Origin: Gaiellasilicea sp963794385
Lineage (GTDB): Bacteria > Actinomycetota > Thermoleophilia > Gaiellales > Gaiellaceae
Assembly (NCBI GenBank): GCA_963794385.1
Contig: CAWCDT010000004.1
Span: 1-64,000 of the forward strand
Reading direction: 5' to 3'
Length of the DNA stretch: 64,000 nucleotides
The translations under genes were made by a program, and so were the position numbers. Every line of letters begins with the position of its first letter. The stretch's first letter is position 1. The notes under the pieces are model-generated. The model ran no database searches. It had not been told where the DNA came from and worked only from the letters and a program-made list of their open reading frames with translations. This document shows, piece after piece, positions 50,751-60,858 of this stretch.

Positions 50751-53700
50751 ATGAGGCAGCCGAACGACGAGCAGGCCGCGGCGATCGCGGCGCGGGGTCA
50801 GGTCTTCGTCTCGGCCGGCGCGGGGACGGGGAAGACGACCGTGCTCGTCGAGCGGTTCGTCGAGGCGGTTTGCGAGCGTGGGCTCGACGTCGAGTCGATG
50901 CTCGTGATCACCTACACCGAGCGCGCGGCTGGGGAGCTGAAAGGACGGATCCGACAGCGCCTGCACGAGCTCGGCCGGCACGAGCTCGCCCGTTCCCTCG
51001 ACGGCGCCTGGATCTCGACCATCCACGGCTTCTGCCTCCGGTTGCTGAAGGCGCATCCGTTCGCGGCCGGTCTCGATCCCCGCTTCCGGATCCTCGATGA
51101 CGGGCAGGGCCGCGTCGTCCGGGGCGAGGCGTTCGAGGGGGCCCTGAACCAGTTCTGCGCCACCGACGATCCCGAGCGGCTACGGCTGCTGGCGACGTAC
51201 GGCGCCTCCGGCCTGCGCCGAATGCTGACGACCGTCTTCGAGACGCTTCGCTCCGCCGGCCGCGAGCTCATGCTCGAGCTCGGCGAGCGGCCCGGGCTTG
51301 ACGAGCGGCTCGTGGAGCTCGGCGACGCCGCGCGTGCGCTCGCCGACGACACGGACGCGACGGACGCGGCCCGAGCGGCCGCCGCGCAGGCGCTCGCGCT
51401 CGCGCAGGAGCCGCCGCTGCCGGACCGGCTGCTCGACCTGAGCGGGCTGCGCGCCCGCGGCGAACGTGCGGCGACCTACGAAGAGGCGCGGAAAGCGGTC
51501 GAGCAAGCTGCGCTCGACGAGCTCGCGTTGCGCGACCGTGAGTTGCTGCAGGAGCTCCTGCTCGGCTTCGCGGAGGCGTACGCGGCCGCCAAGGACGCCG
51601 AGTCGGCGCTCGACTTCGAGGACCTGCAGCTCCGCGCGCGCGACCTGCTTCGTGAGCACGAGACGCTGCGCGAGCGCGAGCAGCTGCGCTTCCGCTCGAT
51701 CATGGTCGACGAGTTCCAGGACACGAACCGGCTCCAGTGCGAGCTGGTCGATCTCCTCACCGGCCCCGACACCGAGCGCTTCTTTGTGGGCGACGAGTTC
51801 CAGTCGATCTACGGCTTCCGCCACGCCGACGTGCGCGTCTTCCGAGACCGGCGGGCCGAGGCGGAGACGCTGCTGCCGCTGACGAGGAACTACCGCTCAA
51901 GGCCCGAGGTGCTCTCGGTCGTCAATCACCTCTTCGGCACCGAGTTCGGCCAGGAGTTCCAGCCGCTCGCCGCCTCGGGCGAGTTTCCTGATCCGGTCTT
52001 CGGTACACCGGTCGAGCTGCTCGTCACGGACAAGGCCGGGTACGCGGATACCGGCGTTCACTGGCGTCGCGGCGAGGCGCACCACGTCGCGAAGCGCGTC
52101 GCCGAGCTGGTCGAGAGCGGCGTTGCAAACCCGGGCGAGATCGTGCTCCTCTTTGCGGCCGGGACGGACGCTGAGTGGTACGAGGAGGAGTTGCGGAAGG
52201 CAGGGCTGCCCACGTATCGCGCGACGGGACGCGGGTACTTCGGCCAGCAGCAGGTGGTCGACCTGCTCTCCTATCTCCGCCTGCTCCAGAACCGCTACGA
52301 CGACGAGGCGCTCGTCACGGTGCTCGCGTCACCGTTTGTCGGCGTCTCGAACGACTCGCTGCTCCTGCTGCGGCGGGCCGCGCGAGGGCCGATCTTCACG
52401 GCCCTCGAGCGCTCGCTTCCGCCCGACCTCGACGAGCGCGATGTCCGGCTCCTCCGCGCGTTCCGCCAGCGCTACGACCGCCTGGCCGACGCGGCCGCGC
52501 GCCTCTCGCTGGAGCCGCTGTGCGAGCGGATCGTCGCCGACCACGACTACGACCTCGCGGTCCTCGCCCAGTGGGACGGGCGGCGACGCTACGCGAACCT
52601 GCGCAAGCTCGCGCGCCTCGCGCGCTCGTACGAGGAGCTGCGCGGCCCGGACGTCGAGGGCTTCGTCCGCTTCGTCGAGGAGCAGGAGTCGGTCGGCGCC
52701 GCGGAGCGCGATGCGGTCGCCGTGGAGGAGGGCGCCGACGCCGTTCGCCTGCTGACGATCCACGCGGCAAAGGGGCTCGAATTCAAGGTCGTCGTCGTCG
52801 CCGACGCGGGACGCGACCGGAACGCACCCTCGGCGGACGAGATCCTCTGCCTCTCCGACGGCCGCTTCGGCTTCCGGGTCGCCGATCCGGTCACCGGCAA
52901 GCGGCACGGGGTGCTGGGCTACGAGCGACGTGAAGGACGCGCGCCGGGCCGAGGACGAGGCCGAGCGCCTGCGGCTCTACTACGTCGCGATGACGCGCGC
53001 GATCGACCGGCTGATCGTCGCGGGTTCGATCGAGACAGCTTCGATCGACTCGCGGCGGCGCTCCGGGCGGACGCCGATCGGCTGGGTGCTCGGACGGCTG
53101 GACTGCGCCGAGGAGCTCGAGGATGCGAGCGATGGTCCGATCGAGCTCGAGCGCGAGGGTGCGCGCGTGCTCGTCCGGCTCGATACTGGCAAAACCGCTG
53201 GCGCGGTTTCGCTAGACGATGGACCGGCGCCGGTGGAGACCGAGGCGGGTCAGTTGGCGCTGTTCGTTCCCGATGAAGTGTCGCCGCTGCCACCGCTCGC
53301 GCCGGTGCTGGCGCCGATCCAGGTGCTGCCGGAGCCGCCGCACCACGACGTGCGACGGCTCTCCTACAGCGCGCTCGCCCTCTTCGAGCGCTGCTCCTAC
53401 CGCTACTACGCCGAGCGCGTCGCCGGGATGCGCCCGGCGGACGGACACGGCACCGTGGCCGGCCGGCACGGGCTCGCCGCGACTGAGATCGGCGACGCCG
53501 TGCACCGCCTGCTCGAGCTCGTCGACCTCGCCGCACCGACCCCGCCGGACGTCGAGCAGGTACGCGGCTGGTATCCCGCGGTGACGGACGACGAGCTCGC
53601 GCGGATCGAGGGCTTCGTCGACTCGTACTGCGAGTCGGACCTCGCACGCCGAGTCGCGGCGCTGGCGGGTGCCCGCCCGGAGCGTCCGTTCGCCTTCGAG

Positions 53701-54120
53701 CACGACGGCGTCCTCCTGCACGGTCGGCTCGACGTCCTCCACCGGGACGGGCCGTATGCACTCGTGCTCGACTACAAGACGAACTCGCTCGCCGAGGGGA
53801 CACCCGAGGAGATCGTCGAGACGGACTACCGGCTGCAGCGGCTCGTCTACGCGCTCGCGTGCTTCCGGGCCGGGGCGGAGGAGGTCGAGGTCGTCTACCA
53901 CTTCCTCGAGCGGCCGGACGCGGTCGTCTCGACCGCCTTTGCGCGGGCCGACGTGCCGGTGCTCGAGGCCGAGCTGTCCGAGGCGATCGGCCGCATCCGG
54001 GCCGGCGAGTTCGCGCCGTCGCCGAGCGAGTTCGTCTGCGCCGGCTGCCCTGCTCTCGACGTCGTCTGCGCCGGACCGAAACTGCGCTCTCGTCCTCCCG
54101 AGCTCGCGGCGGTCTCCTGA
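50751..54120 (+). CDS. addA: AddA-like helicase-nuclease, one-base frameshift
   Basis: An SF1 helicase with a C-terminal nuclease, 1122 aa after correction. Walker A VSAGAGTGKTTVLVERF near residue 25; ITYTERAAGELKGRI (motif Ia); VDEFQDTNRLQ (II); GDEFQSIYGFRHADV (III); TIHAAKGLEFKVVVVADAG (V); LYYVAMTRAIDRLIVAG (VI), which lies after a frame change; nuclease motif LVLDYKTNSL near 1005. One extra base near 52923-52926 (GAGCGACGTG) separates the frames. ATG 50751. It ends overlapping the phosphoesterase (TGATG). Confidence 0.92.
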
Positions 54121-54810
54121 TGCGGGTCGCGGTGCTCTGCGACGTCCACGGCAACCTGCCCGCGCTCGAGGCCGTCCTCGCGGAGGTCGCCCCGCTCGAG
54201 ATCGATCGGATCGTCGTCGGCGGCGACGTCGTCGCGGGGCCGTTCCCACGCGAGTGCCTCGACAAGCTCGTCGCCCTTGACGCCGTCTTTGTCCGCGGGA
54301 ACGCCGACCGTGAATCGTCGCGCGCCCCCGCGGGAACCTGGGAATGGATCGTCTCGAGGCTCGACCCGACGTCCGTCGAGTTCCTGGCTGCACTTCCTCC
54401 CGCTCTGTCGCTCGGGGGCGTTCTCTACTGCCACGGCTCCCCGCGCGACGACGACGAGATCCTCACCCGCGTCTCCCCCGACGAGCGCTTTCGAGCTGCG
54501 CTCGCCGGCGTCGAGGAGCGCCTCGTCGTCGGCGGGCACACGCACGTCCAGTTCGAGCGCGTGATCGACGGGACCCGCTTCGTCAATGCCGGCAGCGTCG
54601 GCATTCCGTACGAGGGGAAGCAGGGCGCGTTCTGGGCGTTCTTGGATCGGGGAGGAGGTTGAGTTCCGGCACACGCCGTACGCGGTCGAAGCGGCAGCGG
54701 CGCTGATCCGGACGAGCGGGTACCCCGGCGCCGACCAGATCGCCGGCTGGTTGCTCGACCCGGAGGATCCCGACGAGGTGTCGGCGTACTTCGAGAGCAT
54801 TGCTACGTAG
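54120..54810 (+). CDS. Metallophosphoesterase, one-base frameshift
   Basis: A 229-aa calcineurin-like YfcE-type phosphoesterase. Metal motifs in order: CDVHGNLPALEAVL (DxHxN), VVGGDVVAGPFPRE (GD), FVRGNADRE (GNxD/E), YCHGSPRD, and GGHTHVQFERV (GHTH). The end EVEFRHTPYAVEAAAALIR is in a different frame; one extra G in GGGG at 54649-54652 explains it. The role is unknown. The position between addA and nth hints at nucleic-acid metabolism but such proteins are common elsewhere. Confidence 0.85.
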
Positions 54811-55507
54811 CTTCGTCAAGGAGGCGCGGCGGCCGGTCGGGCGGCGTCGTGACCGGATCCGTCCGATCATCGAGCGCCTCGCCGCCGAGCACACCGACGC
54901 GCGGATCGCGCTCCGTTTCCGGACGCCGCTCGAGTTGCTCGTCTCGGTGATGCTGTCGGCGCAGACCACTGACGTGAACGTCAACCGCGTCACAGAGCAC
55001 CTGTTCGAGAAGTACCGGAAGCCGGAGGACTACCTCGCCGTGCCCGAGGTGGAGCTACAGCGCGATATCTACGCAACCGGGTTCTTCCGCCAGAAGACGA
55101 AGGCGATCCGGGGGACGATGCGCGTGCTCCTGGAGGAATTCGACGGCGAGGTGCCGCGTACGATCCCGGAGCTCCTCCGGCTGCCGGGCGTGGCGCGCAA
55201 GACCGCGAACGTCGTCGCGGCCGAGCTCGGGGTCCCGCAGGGGATCGTCGTCGACACGCACGTACGCCGGCTCTCGCAACGGCTCGGCCTGACCCGGAAG
55301 GAGGACCCCGTCAAGATCGAGCGCGACCTCGTCAGGCTCGTCCCGCGCGCGGACTGGGGCCGCTTCCCGCACCTCCTGATCTGGCACGGGCGCCGGATCT
55401 GCGACGCACGGCGACCCCTCTGCGAGGTTTGCGTCGTCAACGACCTCTGTCCGTCGAGCCGCGTTGCGGCTACGGCTGAGACAGAGCCTGCCGTTCCTGC
55501 TCCGTGA
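54800..55507 (+). CDS. nth: Endonuclease III (DNA glycosylase/AP lyase)
   Basis: Removes oxidised pyrimidines. HhH motif LPGVARKTANVVAAELG with the catalytic Lys, then catalytic Asp in GIVVDTHVRRLSQRLGL, and the 4Fe-4S ligands CDARRPLCEVCVVNDLC (C-x6-C-x2-C-x5-C). It is 235 aa with a basic N-terminal leader (RSFVKEARRPVGRRRDR). Start TTG 54800 overlaps the phosphoesterase. The end overlaps the convergent thioesterase by 38 bp. Confidence 0.95.
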   Translation: MLRSFVKEARRPVGRRRDRIRPIIERLAAEHTDARIALRFRTPLELLVSVMLSAQTTDVNVNRVTEHLFEKYRKPEDYLAVPEVELQRDIYATGFFRQKTKAIRGTMRVLLEEFDGEVPRTIPELLRLPGVARKTANVVAAELGVPQGIVVDTHVRRLSQRLGLTRKEDPVKIERDLVRLVPRADWGRFPHLLIWHGRRICDARRPLCEVCVVNDLCPSSRVAATAETEPAVPAP

Positions 55508-55859
55508 GAGCCCGGCTCGCTCCGCCCTTGCCGTCGATCACCGCGACGACGAGCTCCAGCTCGGCGACGACCCGGCCGTCGGGTGCGCCGAGCGTCACGT
55601 TCGCGGTCACGCTCTTCGTTCCCAGCCGACCGAGCGACGCCGAGCCCACCACCTGGCCGTCCGTGAGCTTCAGCTCGGAGCGGTACTCGATCGTCGTCCG
55701 CGCCGCGACGTAGTCCCACACGATGCCGGGCCGCAGCCCGAGCTTCTGTCGGAACCAGCTGTCGAGCACTTCCTCCGCAAACGTGAGGTAGACGGCCTGG
55801 TTGACGTGCCCGTACGCGTCCAGGTCGCGCCAGCGGATGTCGATGCGCTTCTCGTTCAC
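55470..55859 (-). CDS. Acyl-CoA thioesterase (4HBT hot-dog family)
   Basis: A 129-aa hot-dog protein: IDIRWRDLDAYGHVNQAVYL with the catalytic Asp of the 4HBT family, then a mid-protein ARTTIEYRSELKLTDGQVV and LGTKSVTANVTLGAPDGRVV. It resembles YbgC/FadM-type enzymes. Substrate unknown. It is convergent with nth and follows the PAS gene on the same strand with a 9-nt gap. Confidence 0.9.
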   Translation of the reverse strand: MNEKRIDIRWRDLDAYGHVNQAVYLTFAEEVLDSWFRQKLGLRPGIVWDYVAARTTIEYRSELKLTDGQVVGSASLGRLGTKSVTANVTLGAPDGRVVAELELVVAVIDGKGGASRALTEQERQALSQP

Positions 55860-55868
55860 AGTTGCTGC

Positions 55869-56315
55869 TCAGCGAGGCGAAAGGGCGACGAGGAGGCCGC
55901 CGTCCTCGTCGTAGGCCGGAAAGACGTCGGCCGTCACGAGCTTGACCTGGCCGGCGCGCGAGCGGAGCTCGAGACGCTCACCCAGCCGCCGAACACCCCA
56001 CTCGAGCGAGAGTGCGATCGGGCTCTTCCCGTCCTCGTAACCGTTGAGCCCGAAGGCCTCGACGATGTCCTTGCCCATCAGCTCCCGCTCCCGGTAGCCG
56101 GTCAGCTCGAAGACGCCGCGACCGGCGGCGATGATTCGCCCGGTGCGATCGCAGGTGACGAAGCCGGTGTTCGGTGACGGGTAGTAGTCGTCGAGCAGCT
56201 CGAAGAGGAACCCGAAGCCGCAGCGTTCGCAGGAGACCGACTGGCGCAGCAGCCCCTGCCGCCCGTCGTGGTCGAGCGAGCGGTCCTTGCAGTTCGGGCA
56301 GATGAAGTACGGCAC
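55869..56315 (-). CDS. PAS-domain protein with N-terminal zinc ribbon
   Basis: A 148-aa protein. The first part has two cysteine pairs, FICPNCKDRS and SCERCGFGF, a zinc-ribbon pattern; then a PAS domain: PNTGFVTCDRTGRIIAAGRG, FELTGYRERELMGKDIVEAF and a conserved end AYDEDGGLLVALSPR. There is no output domain. GTG 56315 is chosen because TACGCT (56327-56322, minus) ends 6 nt upstream. It may sense redox or a small ligand; this is inferred from the domains only. Confidence 0.8.
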   Translation of the reverse strand: MPYFICPNCKDRSLDHDGRQGLLRQSVSCERCGFGFLFELLDDYYPSPNTGFVTCDRTGRIIAAGRGVFELTGYRERELMGKDIVEAFGLNGYEDGKSPIALSLEWGVRRLGERLELRSRAGQVKLVTADVFPAYDEDGGLLVALSPR

Positions 56316-56337
56316 CCGAGCAGCGTACCGACGCGTC

Positions 56338-57249
56338 CTATATCCACTTCTTCCAGCGGAAGAAGGCAAGCTGGCCGACCGTGATCAGTGCGATAACGCC
56401 CCAGGAGAAGGCGTAGCCGAACCTCCAGCCGAGCTCGGGCATGTGCTCGAAGTTCTGGCCGTAGACGCCGACAAGGAAGGTGGGGATGAGGACGAGGGAG
56501 GCGACCACCGCGAGCTTCTTCACGATCTCGTTCTGGTCCTGGGCGATCTTCGCCTGGTGATAGTCGCGTGCGTCGGCGATCAGCTCGCGCGAGACGTCCA
56601 GCGACTCGGTCGCGCGCAGGAGCCGGTCGTACGCGTCGGCGAAGTCGAGCTCCAGCGACCGGTCAAAGACGAGGTTCTCGCCCACGTCGACGCGGCCGTC
56701 AACGACGCGCCGCACCGCGTCGCGCGTCGGCGTCAGCAGGCGGCGGGTCGAGAGCACGTTCCGCCGGAGCGCCGACAACCTCCTGCGGGTCTGCTCGCCG
56801 GGCCAGCTCTCGATCCCGTCGTCGATCTCCCCGCTCACGTCGTTCAGTGCGTCGACGACGCGCAAGTAGGACTCCGTGACCGCATCGACGAAGTGGAGCG
56901 CGATCTGGCCCGTGGAGGGGGAGCGGCGCGCGTCGCTCACCGCCTCGACGGGCTCCAGGTCGAAGGGCTCGCCGCCTTTCGGCGTCTTTCGCACCGACAT
57001 CGCGATTTCCGGTGTCAGTACGAGGTCAATCTCCTGGACGACGACGTGATCCTCGTCCGGTGTTAGCGCCGGGACGAGGAGGACGCCGAAGACGTATGCC
57101 CCGTGTGACTCGAGTGTCGGGCGGGGCTCATGCTCGTCGACCGAGAGCAGGAGGTCGAGCGCGCGCGGGTGCAGGTCGACCGGGCTCGCCGCGAGGAGCT
57201 CGTCCCGGGTCGGGTCGAGCAGGTCGATCCAGCGCGCGCCGCCGGCCAC
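56338..57249 (-). CDS. corA: CorA-family divalent cation transporter
   Basis: A 303-aa CorA: cytoplasmic domain (WIDLLDPTRDELLAASPVDL to about 240), then two C-terminal membrane helices. The first, KKLAVVASLVLIPTFLVGVYG, leads into the selectivity loop, which reads GQN (VYGQNFEHMPE) rather than the GMN that defines CorA. The second is FSWGVIALITVGQLAFF, and the protein ends in a basic KKWI. TAGGCT (57261-57256, minus) is 6 nt before GTG 57249. Confidence 0.92.
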   Translation of the reverse strand: MAGGARWIDLLDPTRDELLAASPVDLHPRALDLLLSVDEHEPRPTLESHGAYVFGVLLVPALTPDEDHVVVQEIDLVLTPEIAMSVRKTPKGGEPFDLEPVEAVSDARRSPSTGQIALHFVDAVTESYLRVVDALNDVSGEIDDGIESWPGEQTRRRLSALRRNVLSTRRLLTPTRDAVRRVVDGRVDVGENLVFDRSLELDFADAYDRLLRATESLDVSRELIADARDYHQAKIAQDQNEIVKKLAVVASLVLIPTFLVGVYGQNFEHMPELGWRFGYAFSWGVIALITVGQLAFFRWKKWI

Positions 57250-57294
57250 CCGGCGAGCCTAGCGCCGGGATCGGCCGGATCTCGGGAGGGAAAG

Positions 57295-57453
57295 AACTCA
57301 TTTCAGAACAAGCCTTGTGTCGCCAGGCCGCCCCGGGCGGCACGATCGCCGCGTCCTCAGTCGCCCCGATAGCACCACTATCGGGGCTCCCTGCGTCCTT
57401 GCGCTCGCACCACCCGGAGCACCCTGTCGACGAAGCTCGTTCTGAAACGAGTT
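57295..57453. repeat. 159-bp inverted-repeat element (candidate MITE or structured RNA)
   Basis: Its ends AACTCATTTCAGAACAAGC (57295-57313) and GCTCGTTCTGAAACGAGTT (57435-57453) are inverted repeats matching at 17 of 19 positions. Between them are a perfect hairpin GCCGCCC-C-GGGCGGC (about 57337-57351) and a perfect 10-bp stem GCCCCGATAG / CTATCGGGGC around CACCA (about 57363-57388). The right end abuts the trxB stop codon. There is no coding sequence I can support and no clear target duplication. Confidence 0.65.
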
Positions 57454-58438
57454 CTAGGCGGGGGCCGTGTGCTCGCGCGGGGCGGTCAGCGCCGCCTCCG
57501 GGTGGCCCTCGGACTCGGCGAGGAAGCGCTCCGCGTCCAGCGCCGCCGCGCAGCCGGAGCCCGCTGCGGTCACGGCCTGCCGGTAGACGTGATCCTGGAC
57601 GTCACCTGCCGCGAAGACCCCGGGGATGTTCGTCTCGGTCGACTTGCCCTTCGTGATCAGGTAGCCGTTCTCGTCGTGGTCGAGCCAGTCGACGAACAGC
57701 TTCGTCGTCGGGTCGTGCCCGATCGCGACAAAGAGACCATCGGTGCCATGCTCGAGCGTCTCGTCGGCCTCGACGTTGCGCAGGCGGACGCCACTGAGCT
57801 TGCCGGCGTCGACGCCCAGCACCTCCTCGACCACGTACGGGGTCAGGAACTCGATCTTCTCGTGGGCGCGAGCGCGTTCGAGCATGATCTGCGAGGCCCG
57901 AAACTCGTCGCGGCGGTGCACGATCGTGACCTTGGACGCGAACTTCGTCAGGAAGAGCGCCTCCTCCATGGCTGAGTCCCCGCCGCCCAACGACTACGAC
58001 CTCGCGCTCCCGGTAGAAGGCGCCGTCGCAGGTGGCGCAGTAGGTGACGCCGCGACCGTGCAGGGCGCGCTCCGACTCCAGCCCGAGCTGGCGGGCCGTT
58101 GCTCCGGTCGCCACGATCACCGTCTTGGCGAGGTACTCGTCGTCGCCCGTGTACACCTTGAACGGCTGCTCGGAGAGGTCGACGCGGGTGACGTCGTCGG
58201 TGAGGAACTCCGTCCCGAACCGGCTCGCCTGGACCCGGAACTCCGCCATCATCTGGGGGCCCATCACGCCGTCCTCGTAGCCGGGATAGTTCTCGACCTC
58301 GCTCGTGATCATCAGCTGGCCGCCCCAGTTGAAGCCCTCGATCAGGAGCGGGCTCAGATTGGCGCGGGCTGCGTACAGGGCAGCGGTATACCCTGCGGGG
58401 CCGCCGCCGATGATGATCACGTCACGAACGTCGCTCAC
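57454..58438 (-). CDS. trxB: Thioredoxin reductase, one-base frameshift
   Basis: NADPH-dependent flavoenzyme, 327 aa after correction. FAD motif DVIIIGGGPAGYTAALYAAR at the start, NYPGYEDGVMGPQMMAEF, the redox pair CATC in GVTYCATCDGAFYRE, then the NADPH motif GGGDSAMEEALFLTKFA, which is in another frame: one extra C in CCC at 57986-57988 (plus strand) explains it. Ends IPGVFAAGDVQDHVYRQAVT. GTG 58438 follows a GAGG-type site on the minus strand, unlike the leaderless genes. Confidence 0.92.
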
Positions 58439-58578
58439 GAGTTTCCTCTTTCCCTTGGTCGCTTGAGGGCATGCGTGCGCCCTCACGATAGAGAACGAAT
58501 CGGCGCGTGCAGGTGTTCCGTGCCGCGCCGCGGGAAGGAGCTTAGAATCGGGCACGGCCTGGCAGAAAGGACCGATAT

Positions 58579-59721
58579 ATGACGACGACTGTCAGTCTCA
58601 ACGGCCTCCGTGAGCTTTCCGGGTTCCGCGCCGAGCACGGGTGCGCGATCAGCCTCTACCTCGATCTCGATCCGAGCGTCACGCCGACCGCGAGCGACGC
58701 GGCCGCACGCGTGCGCTCGCTGCTCGACGCCGCTTCGAAGTCCTCCGGGGCGAGTCGCGCGGGCCGCGCACACGAGGTCAAGGTCGGCTTGAAGGCCGAT
58801 TTCGAGCGGCTCGAACGGTACTTCGACAACGAGTTCGAGCGGGACGGCGCCCGAGGGCTCGCCGTCTTCGCTGCCTGGCTCGACAACGTTTGGAGCGTGC
58901 TCCAGCTTCCCTGGTCCGTCGCCGACACCGCCCGGGTCGCGGACGACTTCCTGCTGGCTCCTCTCGTTCCCCTGCTCGGGCGCGGGGACGGGGCGCTCGT
59001 CGCCGTGGTCGGCCGCGAACGCGGCCGGGTGCTCGCGCTCCGCGCGGGCCGCCTGGAGCAGATCGCCGACCGGACCGAGGAGACGCCGGGCCGCCACGAC
59101 CAGGGCGGCTGGTCGCAGGCGCGCTTCCAGCGCCACCTCGACAACCTCGACCTCGAGCACTACAAGGTCGTCGCCGACGAGCTCGAGCACCAGTTCCGCA
59201 GGCACGGACGCCCGCGCATCGTCGTCGTCGGCGGCGAGGAGACGCGCGCGGAGTTCGCGGAGACGCTCTCGAACGAGGTCGCCGAGGCGATCATCGGCTG
59301 GACGAACGCCGAGGCGCACGCGTCGGAAGCCGAGCTCTACGACGTGGTGGCACCGTGGCTCGAGGAGTGGCGCGCGACGCGCGAGAGCCAGGCGATCGAC
59401 CGCTGGCGCGAGGAGACGGGAAAGGGTGCGCGCGGCACGGCGGGCTGGGAAGACACGCTCGAGGCCGCATCGGACGGGCGGGTGGAGCTCTTGCTCCACC
59501 AGCCGGGCGCGCAGCGCGACGCCTACCGCTGCCCCTCGTGTGGACGGGCGTCGCTCGACGCGGCCACCTGCCCGCTGGACGGGACGACGATGGAGCCGCG
59601 CGACGACGGTCTCGACCTCGCCGTTCGCCTCACGCTCGCGCACGGGGGTGACCTGCTCGCCGTCGAGCGCCGCCGTGACCTCGACCCGGTCGACGGGATC
59701 GGCGCGATCCTGCGCTTCTAG
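58579..59721 (+). CDS. Bacterial eRF1-like protein (baeRF/VLRF1-type)
   Basis: A 380-aa protein of the archaeal/eukaryotic release-factor-like superfamily. The middle domain carries DQGGWSQARFQRHLDNLDLE in the place of the GGQ loop, with the surrounding pattern of bacterial eRF1-like families; the C-terminal part has a zinc ribbon CPSCGRASLDAATCPLDG. It may release or rescue stalled nascent chains (inferred from the fold). A TAGAAT box (58543-58548) and AAAGGA before the ATG give it a leadered promoter. It is divergent from trxB. Confidence 0.75.
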   Translation: MTTTVSLNGLRELSGFRAEHGCAISLYLDLDPSVTPTASDAAARVRSLLDAASKSSGASRAGRAHEVKVGLKADFERLERYFDNEFERDGARGLAVFAAWLDNVWSVLQLPWSVADTARVADDFLLAPLVPLLGRGDGALVAVVGRERGRVLALRAGRLEQIADRTEETPGRHDQGGWSQARFQRHLDNLDLEHYKVVADELEHQFRRHGRPRIVVVGGEETRAEFAETLSNEVAEAIIGWTNAEAHASEAELYDVVAPWLEEWRATRESQAIDRWREETGKGARGTAGWEDTLEAASDGRVELLLHQPGAQRDAYRCPSCGRASLDAATCPLDGTTMEPRDDGLDLAVRLTLAHGGDLLAVERRRDLDPVDGIGAILRF

Positions 59722-59724
59722 CCC

Positions 59725-60784
59725 CTAGGCGGCGTCGATCGCGCGCAGCTGCTCGCCCGGTTCGATCGCGCCGGCCCGCCGTTGGAGCGCGTCCTCGTCG
59801 ACCGCTTGCTCGAGCCGCGTCTCGAACCGCTCGAGCCGCCGCTGGGCCTCGCCGTACTTGCCCTGTGCGTTGCCGATGTGCTTGCCAACGACGTCGAAGT
59901 CGTCCTTGAAGCGCGCGAACTCCTGCGCCAGCTGGCCGCAGTACGCCATCACTTCCTGAGCATGTTGTTCGATCTGCAATCCGCGTAGACCAATGACGAT
60001 CATTGTCAAGTAGGCGTGGAAGGTCGCGGGTGAGACGGGGAAGACCCGCCGGCTGAGCGCGTACTGCTGCAGCTCGCCGGTGCCGCCGCAGGCGATCTCG
60101 TAGTAGACGGTCTCCGCGGGCAGGTACATGAAGGCGAAGTCGTACGTTCCTTCACCGGGCTTGACGTACTTGTTCGCGATCGCGTCGACGTGCCCCTTGA
60201 TGTCCTTCGCGAGAGCACGGCGCGCGAGGACGCGCTGCTCGTCGTCCTCGGCGTCGAGCACGCGGTGAACGTTGTCGAGCGGGAACTTCGCGTCGACCGG
60301 CAGCAGCTTCTCCGCCTTGACAACCGCGTCGACGCGCTCGCCGCTCGCAAAGCCGAACTGCAGCTCGTAGGCGCTCCCGGGAAGCATGTCGGCGAGCAGG
60401 TTCGCGAGCAGGAGCTCTCCGAAGCCGCCGCGCGCCTTCGGTGGCCGCAACGCCTGCTCGAGACGCTTCAGGTCGTTCGCGCGCTCGAGCATGCTCGTCG
60501 TGCCCGCCTCGACGCGCGCCAGCTTCTCGGCGATCTGCGTCGCCGTCTCACCGGCGCTGCGCTGCGTCGTGAGCAGCCGGCCGTCGAGGCCCTCGAGCCG
60601 CCGGTCGACCTTGGCATCGAGCTCGCCCGAGACGGCGGTCGAGCCGCGACTCGAGCTCGCCGAGCGACCCGTCGAGCCGGCCGAGCGTGCCTCCGATCTG
60701 CCCGCGCAGCATCCGGGCGAGCAGCACGCCGCCGGCCACGAGGACGACCGCGAGGAATACGAGCATGAGGGCGACGACGACCAT
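59725..60784 (-). CDS. rmuC: RmuC-like DNA recombination protein, one-base frameshift
   Basis: A 352-aa RmuC-family protein. One N-terminal membrane segment (VALMLVFLAVVLVAGGVLLA), then a coiled coil with LGRLDGSLGELESRLDRRL, then the nuclease-like core: GGFGELLLANLLADMLPGSA, VDAVVKAEKLLPVDAKFPLD and TYDFAFMYLPAETVYYEIAC. The change of frame in the coiled coil is explained by one extra C in CCC at 60626-60628 (plus strand). It is convergent with the eRF1-like gene, with stops 3 nt apart. Confidence 0.88.
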
Positions 60785-60858
60785 AGGGTCGACGAACGGT
60801 AGGGACCGCGTCGGACGACACTGGGCGCCGCAGGTCTGCTGCTAACGTGGCCGCCGGC

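Noticed and set aside
57332..57390. Intrinsic terminator for trxB or corA
   Set aside because: The stems are strong but neither is followed by a T-run, and the 19-bp inverted ends are not a terminator feature; the element is reported as a repeat instead.
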